DNA of 64,000 bases from Agelaius tricolor (Eukaryota > Chordata > Aves > Passeriformes > Icteridae), in NCBI GenBank assembly GCA_023055355.1, contig JALJCS010000001.1:69357381-69421380 (forward strand). Reading direction: 5' to 3'. Under the pieces are notes generated by a model, which ran no database searches, was not told where the DNA came from, and saw nothing but the letters and a program-made list of their open reading frames with translations. Below, one piece after another: positions 1 to 14,800 of this stretch. Every line of letters begins with the position of its first letter. Position 1 is the stretch's first letter. The translations under genes were made by a program, and so were the position numbers.

Positions 1-2885
1 CTTTCTAAAAAATTGCCACCTGTTATTATTAAATATATTATCATCAATAGATTTAGAGGGAGAAAAAATATGCTTGTTAAATTGGGGAAAGTAGATTCTA
101 GTGAGGAAAGAGTAGTACTCACAGAGGAAAAGATGAATTTATATAAAAAGCTTGCACCTTTAAAGGACTTTTGGCCAAAAGTTCCTGACTCTCCTGCAAC
201 CAAATATCCTATTTATCCACTAACACCAAAGAAAAGTCACAAAAGGAAAGCAAAACATAAGTCAACCAAGAAAAAAGCTGGAAAACCACAAAAAACAGGT
301 AGTACAAATATTAAAAGAACTTTATCTTTCAGAAAAAGGACTCATACAATTCTTTCTCCTCCTTCGCCCTCCTACAGTGCTGAAGCTGAAGACTGTGACT
401 ATAACTATAGTGATGTTATGTCTAAGTTAGGTTTTCTTTCTGAGAGAAGCACAAGCCCAGTAAACACATCTCCACCTCGCTGCTGGTCTCCCACTGATCC
501 AAAAGCAGAAGAAATTTTGACTAACCTGGACAGAGAAGCTTTATTTAGTAGGGGGCTCAATATCTACAACAGCAAGACTGTTAATACTAGTGTAGGAAAA
601 ACTAGTAGAGCAAAAACTCAGGTTAAGAAATGTAAAAAGAAATTTGCTAGCCCCACTGTATCTACCAAGAAAAAGAAAAAGATTAATCAGGTTGATAAAA
701 CCCCAGATGATGGAAAGAAGAAACCTAGAACAAAACAAAAAACGGCTGAAAAAGCGTCCTCAAGAAAACGCGTTGTATTTAAAGATGAAAAAGAAAGTAG
801 TCGCTCTACTACGGAAGTCAAGTTTGTGCTGAAGCATCAAGATCCTCATGAGATTTCTTACAACTCTGTCTGCTCTCAGCCACTTCACAACCTCAAAGAC
901 AGTCCTCTTCCTGGCTATTCAGCTGGATATCTGCCATCAGCACAGCTCCCTTCAGCTGATGCACAAGGTAACTCATCGGGCTGTTTTCACTCACTGATGG
1001 AAATTGATAAGCCTGTAGATGCACAGTGTTTGCCCGCTCCACGGGAAGAACCTCATTCATCTTTCACATCTACTCCTGCAGCATCTGGAAGGGAAGTACC
1101 AAAAATGAGCTCTCAAAGGTCCAGGACTCAGAGTGCTATATTTAGAATGAAGGACTCTGCTCTCATTCAAAACATATTTGATCCATCGAATCACTCAACT
1201 CATATAACACAGAATGCTCATATCTCAAAAGATAAGACTTCTCCAAAAGCAGAAGAGATAAAAAACTTTCAAATCAGATATTTGCCACCAGCTGTGAAAT
1301 TAAATGAAACTCGTGACTCTCTGGACACAGCAAAGATGGATCAATTACATACCACTAACTATTTACATTGTAAAGACAATAATCAGCAGCAGATTTTTTG
1401 TTTACCAGAGGCATCCAAGCATTCTGATCCTTGTTCTTCTATTCTTAAGCCATCTGAGGAAAACCCTGGGCCACTTCAACTGCCTAAAAACTGTTTTGTA
1501 ACATCTTTGAAGAGTCCAGTGAAGCAGTTAAATTGTGATCAAAACCAGAGAGGATTTATTTTGGATATGTCACATTTTAAACCAGAAACTACAAAACAAA
1601 GGCCTCTGTCAGAAACAACCATGCAACCAAAACCCATCTCCCAGTATAAAAACAGGAATATAGTGGCCCCATCATCATTTGGTGAAGGACAGTCTGGTCT
1701 GGCTGTTTTGAAAGAGTTGCTCCAGAAGAGACAGCAGAAAGCTCAGAATGCCAGTATTGCGCAGGAGCCATTGCCAGACAAAACACAGCTGAGCAAGGGC
1801 ATACCATGCCCTCTTGAACAGAATAAAGCCATCAAAAGGTCACGGCCAGTCACATCATCAAGAAAATCTCGTTCTCCCAGAAGCACAAAACCTAAAGAAA
1901 AAACAGCAAAACTTGCAAAAAAGGAATCTTCGAGCCAGCCGATTACTAATCGCATTGATCATTCTGTATCTAATGACAGCCCAGTTTTTTTTTCAGACCC
2001 TGGTTTTGAAAGCTGTTACTCACTTGAAGACAGCTTATCTCCAGACCACAATTACAACTTTGATATTAATATTATAGGGCAAAGTGGATTTTGCAGTTTT
2101 TATTCTGCAAGCCAGTTTGTCCCAGCAGATCAAAATTTGCCCCAGAAATTCTTGAGCGATGCAGTTCAGGATCTTGGTTCTGGACAAACAACAGAAGGTG
2201 ACTTTCTATGTCATAATGACCAAAAATCTGAGGAAGAAAAGCAACATTCTTCAAGCACAAGTAAATGGATACCGTCTGGTTCCCTGAGCCCTGAGCTTTT
2301 TGAGAAGACCTCACTAGATAATAGTGAGAACCACTGCCATAGTCAATGGAGGAAAAACATTCATTCTTCAAATTCTAGATCTAGTTTTATTGATACCTCT
2401 TGTACCCAAGAGACTGAAGTCTGTTTAAATGAAAAATTCAAATTGAATATAAATACATTAAATAAAGAGAGATTTCTTAATCTTTCTCAGCCAACCTGCT
2501 CAGACTGGATTCAAAGCCACATTAGAAAAGAAACCACTTTTGAACCCTGTCAACCACTTGATTCAGTTAATACCTCTTCTACATCCTTATTGTCATCACC
2601 TGATGGTGAACTTCTAGATGCAGCTTCTGAGGATTTAGAATTACATGTTTCAAGAAACAACGAAGCATTAACTCCAACTCCAGATAGTTCACCAAGATCA
2701 ACCAGTTCTCCCTCACAATCCAAGAATGGAAGCTTTACACCTCGTACTGCTCACATTCTTAAGCCTCTCATGTCCCCACCCAGTCGTGAAGAAATCATGG
2801 CAACTTTGCTGGATCATGATCTCGCAGAAACAGTCTATCAGGAACCATTCTGCAGCAACCCTTCAGATGCTCCAGAAAAGCCAAG
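1..2885 (+). CDS. REV3L: REV3L giant central exon (5' end outside window), with first REV7-binding motif
   Basis: The frame is open from base 1 to the donor AAG|GTACTG after 2885 (phase 2). It encodes 961 complete residues of the large, low-complexity, vertebrate-specific middle of REV3L. The first 100 residues contain a conserved block followed by a Lys-rich basic tract (about 226-310). The rest is Ser/Thr-rich and probably disordered. The REV7/MAD2L2-binding motif [11 protein letters not shown] is at 2755-2787, followed by [12 protein letters not shown], identical to the recalled human sequence. The open frame runs past the donor to a stop at about 2919, but the conserved protein continues in the next exon, so that extension is intronic. 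Confidence 0.96.
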
Positions 2886-5800
2886 GTACTGTGTTAAATG
2901 CATTTCTGTCTACCTGTGATTGTGATTATATTAAATTTAATTTATTCCTGTAAACAATTTTATGCTGTTACATGGCACGGATACTTGAAAGATCCCATCT
3001 GATATACATCCATTCAAAGTTGAAAGTTACTGTGCTTCCAGTCCAAATACCCATTTTCTTTCACGATACTTTGGATTTTTTATTGCATGTTGTTGTAATA
3101 AGTGGGAATGTGCCTTTATGGTTTGTAAAATAAAAATACTGCCCATGGGAATTGCATGGTGAGAAAACTAGTTAGTAATACTCTGCTTTTCTGTCATCTG
3201 GAGGACTGCCTGCAGTGCAGTTTGGAGTAAAACAGTAATTTAAACTATTTTTCTTCACAGGGAGATTGGAGGGCGGCTTCTCACAGTGGAAACCAGACTT
3301 CCAAATGACCTCCTTGAGTTTGAGGGGGACTTCTCATTAGAAGGTCTACGACTCTGGAAGACTGCATTTTCAGCAATGACAGAAAGTCCTAGACCAGGAT
3401 CTCCTCCTCATTATGGTCACTCTACTGTTAATAAAAGAGAAAGTAATAGCCATAAAACTAGTGAAGACAAAAAAATAGTCATAATGCCATGCAAATGTGC
3501 TCCAAGCCAACAGCAAGTTCAGATATGGCTTCATGCCAAAGAAGAGTATGAACATTTCAAGAAATTGCCTAAGAATCATCCTGCTGAGCAGGCAAAGGCA
3601 GATGAGAATTTCAGCTCTGCAGTATTGTCTGAAGAGAAATCTGTAGAAGTAATAAAAGCAGCTAAAGATTTGAATTTGTCTAGCCTGGAAGATGAAAGAC
3701 CTATTGTGCCTACAAAGACTTCTCCTGCCTCCGTGGCAGAAAATACAAAAACGCAAACCAAGGAAATCTGTGATAAGTCTATAAGCACCATAGGAACTTC
3801 TGTTAATACTAAAAATGATATAGACTCTAATAAAACTTCATGTGCAAGCAAGACACACACTACTTCAGCTCTAGAACATGATAAGGAGGAGGAGGAGGAG
3901 GAAGAAGATTATTATGTCAGTTACAGTTCTCCAGATTCTCCAGTGCTTCCTCCTTGGCAGCAGGTGGCATCTCCAGATCCTAAACAGTCCAATTTAGAAG
4001 ACACAGAGTGGAAAAATCAGGATATTATTTTGTCTTCTGGGGAAGGAAACGATGTTGGAAGTACACAAAATTCTCCATGCACCCAGGAGAACATTCAGAT
4101 ATCCTTTGACACATCCCCGCTTCCAGTTAATGAAGATCCTGGAAATTCTGAATCAGTTTGTCTCCATAGTACACCCATTGCACACAGAAAAAAACAAGAT
4201 GGAATACCTGAAGTTCTTGGTTTTACTCCTTTATCTGCAGGTAAATCCATTAAGTGATTCTAATAATACACACACAAAGCTAAATATATTTCTTTCTACA
4301 TAATAAGAAAAAAATTATATCTCTGCGAAAATATATTTAAAATTAGTTTTTTAAAGGAAAAGTTCTGTGCATTATTGTCGAAGTAACTACTGAATTACTG
4401 GAAAACTCTACAAGTAGAACATCCATTTGCTTCCTAACAGTCCCTAGTATCTGAACTCTGAAGTGCTGGTTAAAAGGATAATTTAGAAGTATTGCTTATT
4501 TGGGGGATAAAAGCCTCTTGCTTTTTAAAATCTTGTACTATATTGTTTGTATTAAAAAAAAAAATCTTAATGTAGAGTGTAAGTAACATTACAATATTCA
4601 AGATGATAATGCTGTGAAGCTTTGTAACTTACTTATGTTCCTATATGTCCATAAATACCAAATTGTAGTAGTTGTGCTTTGGATTTGACAAAGGATAAAG
4701 CTGTATTTGCTTATGTATGTAATATTTGTTTGGAACGTTAATGAAATGCCTCTTTTGATCCTTGCATGTTGTTTAATGCTTAGACAATACCATTGAGGCT
4801 AAGTAGTCTTTTCACTCATGTTTACAGAACCAAAAGCTCAGAAACTGAGCCACAAGAGGGGAAGTAATACTGATGGTCTTCGAAGAGTACTTCTAACCAC
4901 ACAAATGAAGGTAAATTAACATTTTCTGCACAGATGTATTTTATTTTGTGGCATAGACACATTTTCATTCTTTCTTCTTTGTTGTTTTTGTCATTTGCTG
5001 TTAAGATCTTGAAAATACATTTAAAATGGTATGGTACAGATGTTGTAGAATCAGAGCACACTCAAAGTTAGGAAGAAATTTATGAGTTTAATTTGGGGAA
5101 AACGGGTGTAAGTTGGAGATTGAAAGTGCTGCTCTAGGGTAGTTAGAAACTAATGAAACACTAAAGAGACCCATATAAAGATGTTTTGCTTTTTGAGTTA
5201 CAACACCCTTTTTAAGTTGTAGTGTGATTTCCCTTTTTTGTATATATACCCAGACCTGTGTATATTTATGTGTCTCTATGTGTATTAGTTTTCAGACAAT
5301 GTTCTAAGCATTTTCTGAAAACAAAGAGGGCAGTTTGTGGTGTGCCAACAGAGGAGAAAGAGGTTGGACGTACTTTACTTAAACAGTGTTTCTGCTCTCC
5401 ATGTTGGAACAGAATGGAGGGCTTGGTGCATTACTGGAGTGACCCAGTAGTTTTTTCTTCTCAATATATTCACCTATTTCAAGGAGGTACTTAATATACC
5501 TTTATTTCAGGGACTTTAAAAGTGATGACTGAAGCAGGGTTTTTTGACAAATTGTTGCTCAGGAGAGAATAGAGAATTGCTGGTTTTTGTATCCTCAGAC
5601 TTCCAAGAAAGCTAGTATGTGTGAGACTGGGGGTTTTTTTGGTAGGGTTCTGGGAGTTTTTAATTGTTTGGGAGGTTTTTTTAAGTATTTGAAACTGCCT
5701 CTTGCTTTGCTATGAATTAAAATTATTCCTAAAAGGCAGAAAGATACAACGGTTGTTTGCGTGTTGAAAAATGAAATGAGGAGGTAGTAAAAGGATGGGG

Positions 5801-8800
5801 ACTTCTTAGTAATTTGCAGTGTAGCATTTGTATTTTCATTGATAAATTTCTATTTAATATTGCCTATTATTTAATATTACATATGAGTTTAGCAACCTGT
5901 GTTTTCTCACTATCCTGTGCTTTTTTCTTCCCCTGCCGGATAAGAATCAATTTGCTGCCCTCGGTGCTCCAAAGAAAGAGACTTCCCAGATTGAAGGACC
6001 CTCTTTAAATAATACTTACGGTTTTAAAGTCAGTGTGGAAAACCTGCAGGAAGCAAAATCTTTACATGAGGTAACTTTACCCTTACATGTCACTTTATAA
6101 AATTATAATTTATCAAGCCAATTTTATACTGAAAATAAAAAGTCATTTTCTCTTGGGTTCCCTAAGTGACTTAAAAATTAATAAGTGTCTGATGTCTGCA
6201 GCTTGTAAGTAGTTGATCTACCAGTTTCAGCTTGATGGCCAATGCCTTTAACAGTATTGAGCTAGACTTCACAGTATTTTGGTTGAGAAGATGGTAAACC
6301 TCCCTTTAAAAATAAAAATAGGGGAAAAATCAGAAGGAAGAAATAGTAAGTTTTACATAAAAGCATTACCTGAAAAACTAGTTGACCATAATTTTCATGG
6401 ATTGTTTCCTTAAGAAATAAGGCATCTGGCAGCAATTAGTAAGGCCCTCCTGGTATTTCTACTTGTTACCTTCTGAACTTGTTGGACGGTTTCTACTACA
6501 TTTAACAAAAGGGTGCCTATCTCAAAGAAGGTCTCTTTATATCTGTCTAATGTAGGTGAGTGTTTGGTGTGGGGAGAGGAATCAAAGTGCTGGAGAAAGG
6601 GAAATAATGTAAATACAGTACTGCTGTGTTTGGCTGCTGACAGGACAAGCAGCCTGTGTGTATATGTGCTCCTAGACAGTCTGCACACCTGGAATTAGCT
6701 GTTGGCTAGTTTGTAGAGGATAGGGAGATAGCACTAAGTAAAGGACATAAGAGAAGTCACAGTGATCCTGGGGGAAATGGAGATGGAGTAAAATTTCACC
6801 CAGTGATGTTTGTATGCAAATCTAGAGGAAATCAGGCTGCCCCCAGAGCATCCTATATACACAGAAATACTTTTAATTTTCCCCTCATAATCTGTCCAAC
6901 CTCTCTATTAATCCACATTATGAGCAATATTATGCAAGACAACAGAGCAGCAATATGGTGTTGAAATAGTATTAAATAGTACTGTCTTTCCTGCACAGTC
7001 AAAACTTCACAGTATATAGGGATTAGTGTTTTCTAAATGTAAACCATTCTGCAAAAAGCTCTGGCAATACGATGTGAAAGTTCATTAATGCACCTAAAGG
7101 CAAAGTTAGGTATTCTTCCTACCTTCCAGTAGGGCTTAGTCTTCATGCTTGTCTTGGGTGAGGGAGGGAAGGAAGAAGAAAGACCAAGAGTGGTTCTTTG
7201 TTCTTGATCAGTTCAGAAATATGATTCAGCTCAATATACAATGGTGTTTGAAAACACTACAGGAATTTACAATGATTGAAGTTGAACATTGTCTGGTTTT
7301 TGTCCTATTTTCTCCTTTTAATAGAAGAATACAGTACTCAGACATACATACTGAATTTTCTTAACTGAGTATAAAGCTATGTTTAATGATGAATCTTAGT
7401 TTTTCCTAAGATGGTGCTATTTACACAAAAGTGAGATCCAAAGATGTGTGGTTAATCACTTATGTTAATTTTAGGGTGGAACCTTGTAGTTACAATGTAA
7501 TACCACCATATAAATGTCGGCACTGTCCACATTTGCACAGATAGTCTTCTCTTAATTTTTTTTTAGGAAACCTTTTCGGTTGTATGTTAGTTAACAAACT
7601 AACATACTGTCTTCATTTGTTGCTAGGTCCAGCACCTTACCCTCATCAGTATGGAGTTACATGCTCGAACAAGACGAGATTTGGAACCAGATCCAGAGTT
7701 TGATCCGATCTGCGCTTTATTCTACTGCGTCTCATCAGACTCAGCACTGCCAAATACCGATAAAAAAGAAATCACTGGTGCTATAGTGATTGATAGAGGC
7801 AGGACACCCTCAAGCCAAGGTTCCTATTTCTTTTTTTCATATTATATTTTACAGAAATGCTATTTCATAGTAATCAAACAGTAGCAAGCAAAATGTAATA
7901 GAGTATCTATATTACTACGTATCTCATTTAATTTTGTCTTGTTGAATGGCCATATTAAATATGGAGTTTTCCTGCTTATATCTTCCAAAGAACTATTGCA
8001 TGGGCTGTAAACCACAAATAGCATTTGCGTGTGCAAAATATCCATGTTTGCGTGCTTGTGGACAAGCTCCTGCAGTGTTCTAAAAGTGTAAAGAGGAAAA
8101 CCTGCCTTTAGTTTCCTACTCAAGTTGCTGGATAGCTGCAAGTAGAAAATGTTAAAAGCGAGACAGTATGTTTTATATTTTACTTAAGGGTTATTTTTGT
8201 GGTTTTATCTGATCCTTTTAGGATCTAAACAGGGGCCCTTATTCTATTGTACCTTTTTGGCTTTGTTTAGACCAGTGATACTCAACCTGTGGCTCTAGAG
8301 CCGGATGTGGCTCTTCATGGCCCTACAGGCGGCTCTCGCAATGTAGGCATCTGATCGGCGCTCCACTCTATCAGGCAGCGCGGGGAGCACTGAGCAAATG
8401 GACCAGCAGTGTGGGAGTCGCTGAAGTTCCCCCTCCCATAGGGGGAAAGAAAAGGAGCTGCTGGGATCCCCCCACAGGTAAGAGTAGAGATCACCTCCCA
8501 CCCAGCAGCTGTGGGGCAGAATGGGGAAAAACTTGCCCTTTTGCCCCTTCCACCCCTCCACCCCACTCCCTCCTAGCAGCCAGAAGGGATTGAAGACAGA
8601 ATGCTGCTGGGAGAGAGGATGCTGATGTGTCATGTCGTGATGTATCAATGTGTGGTGGCATTAAGGCAGCATCATCACACATTGAAGTGTCATGATGGAA
8701 AAAAAATCCATTGATACTTGATTTTTATGGTGCTCTACAACTCCATTTTATTAAGAAGTGGCTCTCCAGCTGTTAAAGGTTGAGTACCACTGGTTTAGGC

Positions 8801-11800
8801 TAGTAAAAAAAAAAACCAACAAAAAAAATCTCAAACCAAAAAACATCCCCAAAGTAGTCCTCTTTCTTTCAGGGTTTCTTTGGCAATGTGCATGTGTATC
8901 AAACCACAAAATACTGTCTAAAATTTTAAGCGTGGACAAAAACCTACAAAAAAATTAGCAATAAGGCAACAGCTTCTTCTTTTACCAGTGTATTTTGTAG
9001 ATACTATATCATGTTAAGCTAAGTTCTTATTATTCTCAGTGAATTTTATTCTGGTATTATATGCTTGTTACTATCTTAAAAAATATCTTGCTGAGATTTT
9101 TCCACAGTATAGCCACTATGGCTCCCTAGGTGTGTGTGCCACTGATAGTTTATCAAGAACTGTAAAAGGTCCAATGATACTTTGAAAAAATGAAGGTTCT
9201 GATCTGGTTTTGTTAGTGAAATAAAATGATGTGTTTAAATGTTATTGTGACATTCATTGCTTTAATTGATGTGTGCTGTCAATACTTTATTGGTTAGAAC
9301 TTTTTGAGTTCCCTGTCGAGTGACTTGACATTGAGATATATTTTTTTTCCCTTTTGTGTTATTATTGCTTTGTAAGTCACAGTACTTGTTTTAACATTTA
9401 TTTCTGAAAGCACACCTTTCTTAAGAATGTGTCAAAGTAGAATGCCATTTAAAAATTCCAGTTCCTAAAATCTGCATTGTCACTGTAACAGAGCTCATAC
9501 TACCTGTTGTGTAAAGAAATCAGAGTATGTGTTGTGCATTATTCATTTAAAAAGGGTTTTTTTAATATGGAAGGCAAATGCTGAGTTCCTACATGCATAC
9601 AAATTTAGATATTACTCAGACATTATCAACGTGGACTTCTTAATGTGCACTAAGTGAGCATTTGGTCATGTTTTTCCATTTCTGTCAGTAACTTAGTGTG
9701 CTGGAAAAAAAGAACTGTACTGTTATAAAGCATTTTCATTCTGTAAGGCATTTTGCAAAGCACTACTCTGAGATAGCAATTAAAATTATATTTTGCATAA
9801 AAACAGTGTGTGAGCTGTCATATAGTCATTTAATATTTCTTATTAAAAGTAATTTTCCAGGAGCTAGACTCCTGTGCATGTAAAATACTGAAAATTCTTG
9901 TGACTCAGGTTTTTTTCTATCTGAGAATCTGTGCAAGATTACCACTATGGCAGAATTCTACAAAGTGAAAAGAAAAAATTATTACACCCAAGAGGAACAA
10001 AATAAGTCCATGGAATTAACTGTGATAATTATTAAAGATAAAAATAAGTTGTGTTCCATGCTTCTTTTCGGTTGTATGTTTTATTCTAAAGCAGTATTGT
10101 TGACTGAAGTAATGAAATTCCTTCTAAATTGTAACAGGTCTTTTTACTTTTATTTTCTAGGGAGCAGAGACCAAGCCCCCTTGCTTACAAGATCTGGAGT
10201 TACAGGACTAGAAGTCAGTTACGCTACTGATGAAAGAACTCTTTTCCAGGAAGTAGTGAATATTGTAAAAAGGTAGCATATCTGTACGTTCTGCTTTTAT
10301 TTTTCAGGCTTGGAAACAGCAGATTTAGTTCCTTCAACCCTTGCCATTCTTTCAAATACTGATTTTTTTTGTTGTTGTTTCCCTCAAAGGCTTATTTCTA
10401 GAGTGGACAAGCATGGTGGTCTTTCAAATAAAATACTTTTTGCTTTTCCTTTTCTCTGACAGCAAGAACATTCAGATCCTCTTAAGCAGCTGAGTTACAG
10501 TCTTGAAACTTACCAGCCATATAGTAATCTTTCTTAACGTACAACTTTCCTGTTAACCTCAGAATTCATGACACATCTCTCTCTGAAACTCTCAGAACGG
10601 TAGATATTAAGAGTGCTGAGAGCTATAGAAAACCCCTCAGACAGGAAGAGTTTTCTAGGAACTCTGAGGCAAGACAGAAAAAACCTGCATGGTACTGAAA
10701 CTGCTGCAGTGTAAAATAAGGGTTAATTGAAAAATCAGTTTCCTTCATTAGTTTTGTCTTCTCTGAATGGAAATCCCCTGCTCTATCAAACTTGGAAAAC
10801 TGCTGGTTTTCCCCCTCTCCACCAAGGCTGAGAAGCCTGTTCGGGAGCCCTCTCGCCTGGTGCGTAGGTGGAACCACAGACGTCTCTCCAGACCCTACTG
10901 ACAGGTGCAAAGCTGTAAAATTTCAAGGAAAACAAACAGATTTAAACTCTGAGTCACCCTGCTGGAATAGAGGCACGAGGAAAAAAAACAAACTAGGCAG
11001 AGTACATTTGCAATTCTTTCTCTCTCCAACCAGAAAACCTCTGATGAGAAAGGCTTTGACCAACCCCATGAAGCCAGAATACAAAAAGCGTTGCTGAATG
11101 CAACCAGCACAGGGTGGGTCCTGACAGAGCAGCAGATCCCTGTTCAGAGAAGACAAAATTCAGGTAAGGAATATAATATTATTTTTCTCTTTCTTGGAAA
11201 TCTAGTGCTCCATCAAACTTAGGAAAATTACTTAGAATGAGAAACTGCCAGTAAATGAAGAATTCTCCACCAGTTGTGTGGAAGTCTAAAACGTGACAGG
11301 ACAGAAAGAATATGGTAGAGAGACAACCCAGCAGTTAAAATATATGTTTATCACTGAAGATCAGAAGTCTTCTATATCTGTACGTGCTGAAGGCATTACA
11401 GAACAAAAAAAATCATGCAATTTTGGTGTACTTCAAGATGGAATGTATCAGGTTGCTGTCTGAGAAATCTCAGCTAATGATAGCATGTGCTAGTGTATCT
11501 TTTTGATGGAACAACTTCATCCATGAAGATAGAGTTAGTTGACTTATATTCCTGGAAGATAAAAGGTTTGCTCTATTAATGGAGAGACAGACTACTGTCA
11601 TCATCTTAGTTTCCTTCCCTCACAACTCTAGAACTCAGCTATCAAACTTCTGATGGACTCTCAAAAAAGATGTTTTTTGCAACTTGGACCACATCTACAG
11701 TTTCCTGCTCTTTTTCCCCCTTTATTTTCTGTAGCCTGGGCAAAAAAAAGGAGAAATTTTGTTGGAGTTAGTGTTTTGTATTTCTTAAGCACACAACAAG

Positions 11801-14800
11801 TATCTAGGCCCAGAGTAGCTTTAACTGAAGGAGGAAGTGTGGTAAAACCTTGTAATTAAGAAGTAGTGGAAAAACTTCCTCAATGAGAAATGAACAAGCA
11901 AGCAGCTTTAGTGAAAAATAGTAATTATTCTTTAAACAATCTTCTGTTTATCTTTTTAGTGGTTTTTTTTTTCCAGCACAAGCTAGGTACTTTGGCTGTT
12001 CTGGTAGATGCACTTAATAGTAGGTCTGATAGATTAGAGAAAGAGAACTATCAGGCTATATTTAAGAAATATTACCACTTGAACTTCATGGATCAACACT
12101 CAAAATCACCTTAATTTTCAAGCAAAGAATTTCATCAGTATCTTATATTCTGTTACATGCTTTAGGCTGGACAATAATAGGCTCTTGTGACTGAATGGCA
12201 TGCCCAGCATGATTGCAACCTGCTTTTGTTTCATGTTCTTGGCCTCTTGGGCTGTTGGAGGGAAGGGTGGAAGACTGAAATTCCAGATTCCTGGCATGAT
12301 GAATGACAGACTGGCTAATCACTCTTGATTGTCAATATCAGGAACAGACTTTATCAACTTGTTGAAGCATAGAACAGAAAGGATCTTGGCTGCAGGAGGA
12401 ATTATCTTACACAGTCCAGTTTAAGCATTCTTGTTCCTATTTCTAGTCATTCTCTTAGTAGTTGGCCTAATTCTTCCTCTTATTCCATATATGTGAAATT
12501 GTGGAACATACTTATTTATTTCAAGTTCCAGCCTTCTACTTCCTTGTTTAGGCCTTTTGTTTTCTTTCCATCCTGGCTATTGAAAATAAATAATGGTTGA
12601 TTCTGTAACTTCTTGTCAATACATGTAAACTCTGAAAGAGCTGAGTAGAGAATTCTGGGTCATTGTTTCCAGCACACAGATGAAGGAAAGGGTGTTCCTG
12701 GAAAATTTGTAACTTCTGCAATACTCATAGCTCATCAGTGTCTGACTAGGTTTTTGTCACTGAAGAGTGTTTCCCAAACTTTTTGTAGCAGAGCTAAAGT
12801 TATTCTTTGTTCACTGAAGATGAATATTGCCCCAGAGGGTTGTCTGGAATAAATGAACTGAAGTTGGATTCAGTTAATACCTTCACTGTGAGGTTGTTTA
12901 GGCTGTGCTAGATCTGAATGACCACAGTAACACCTTGGTTAATACCTTGTCATCTGTGAAGTAAATACCAGGGTAAATGCTCCTCTATGGATTAGTAGAT
13001 GTTGTCTCTGATTAACTCAGAGCCCTTGGCAAACAGAAATAAGTCATCTTGTGTTCCGGTAGACCAGAAGACACAACCTGGTTGTTTCTCTGGAATTGTG
13101 ATCTATGATGTCATCTATCCTGCAAATTCACAGATTTGTCCAGATACTGAGAAGAATAAACACCTCTTTTCTAGATTATTACTGAGACTGACTAACCTGT
13201 AAAATAGAAGTACTTACAAGTGTTAGTACCAAAGTCCATGCAGAGACAACTTCGATTTTGAAGGGTATTGGAATACTGAGGTTGAGGGTTGAGAGTCAGG
13301 AAACAGACAGAAAGGAAGAGCCACAAATACGAGTTTTGAGGAGGTAGGGAAGAACAAACAGCACAGATTTGTACAAAAGAAAAGCATAATTAGATTGGTT
13401 TTTGGTACCCTGACAACTGGACTTAGACTCTTAGACTTTGAGAGGGAGCTGCCCCTGCATAGGTCCAAATTTCCCTTCTTTGGTAAACTGTCCTCTGGCT
13501 GTAAACCAAAAACACGGGCTTCAGCTCAAAACTGGCATAAAGCAGCTGAGAGACAACATCCTTCTAATCCTGTGCAGCTGCTGGGGATGTCCTAGAAGCA
13601 CAGACATGCAAGTTGTAGGCTCTCTGGAACATTGAGAGGGGATTTTTTTTTTCCTTGAAAAGAAGCCTGGACATGTATTGCTGTCCTAAAGCATTCTGTT
13701 GTACTGCCTGAGGTGCTTTCCTGAACACATCCTCTGTTGATCGTAAGGTGTCAGCTGCACTGAGACAACAGAAAAAATGGAAGAATCTCTCTGCTTAAGG
13801 AAGTAAGAGAACCATCTCTCTGAACCTAAAGGCAGGAAAAAGAGTAAACACATTTAGATACTTCTCTAACACAAGAAATCTGACTGAGGAGGAGGAGAAG
13901 GTGGAATGGAATGCTACAAGAATGTTTGCATGGGGATTTAAAACTCGATAGGAAAACTAGAGATGTGCAAGCTTGATGGAGCAGTGGATTCCCATGAAAG
14001 AGAAATTAAATGTCTGGGCCTCTCCTTCACTTTTAGGGCAAATTGTTCTGCTTCTCTTTAAGGGTAGATGCTAGCAGATAGCAGAAAAGGGCTGGTCCTG
14101 CAGGTGTGAGAGGAGCAAAATTTGGGGAATTCATGTGGGAATGCACAGTCCCCATCTCTCAGACAAAGAGAGGATGTGAAAACAGGACGGGCTTGAAACA
14201 AATAGTAGATTCATTGCCACTTGAAACTTACATTCACCCACAGCTCCTTGTCTCCACTGAAGTAGTTTTTGATAGAATTACATGAGCAGAGTATAATATA
14301 ATATTTTACATAAACATTTTAGGGATAACATTTTGTATTAAACTGTTAATGCTTAATACTTAAATATTTTAATAATGTTTTTCTTGTAAGGTATAATGCT
14401 AATGAATTTTTTTGTTTGGATACAGTGCATTATATTTCTTCTTTTGTAAATGCTCTAGCAACGTCTTCTTCTTAAAATAGAGATGTGCTAATGTAACCTT
14501 ATTTTTCCAGGCCAGTATCATCTTCATCAGTGACATTTTCCTGTAGAAATATGTATCTAATGTCCTGTATCAACTTTATGGATTTTTGTTGTCTAAGGCA
14601 AACTGGAAAAATGTTTTCAGAGATTTCAGTTATGTGTTTGAGTCACCAAGCATTCTGTTGCTATGCACAGTTACTGCTTTTGTCTGTATCATAGGTCTGG
14701 CATGGTTCCCCACCCCCCTTTTTCTCTTAATCATAGTTGGAAGAAAAATAGCAGTCAGGAAAAGCAGACACATAATAGAAGGGAAGGTATAACTGGGAGC

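Noticed and set aside
2886..2919. Extension of the large REV3L exon to the stop at 2919
   Set aside because: A GT donor at 2886 joins in frame to the conserved EIGGRLL segment at 3261, so the extension is intron. A short alternative isoform cannot be excluded but has no support.
8295..8682. Several overlapping open frames on both strands
   Set aside because: They lie inside the GC-rich interior of the non-autonomous hAT element and do not resemble a transposase.
12100..13200. Possible minus-strand processed pseudogene in the large intron
   Set aside because: Some stretches look mRNA-like when translated in reverse, but stops are frequent and I could not match them to any protein.
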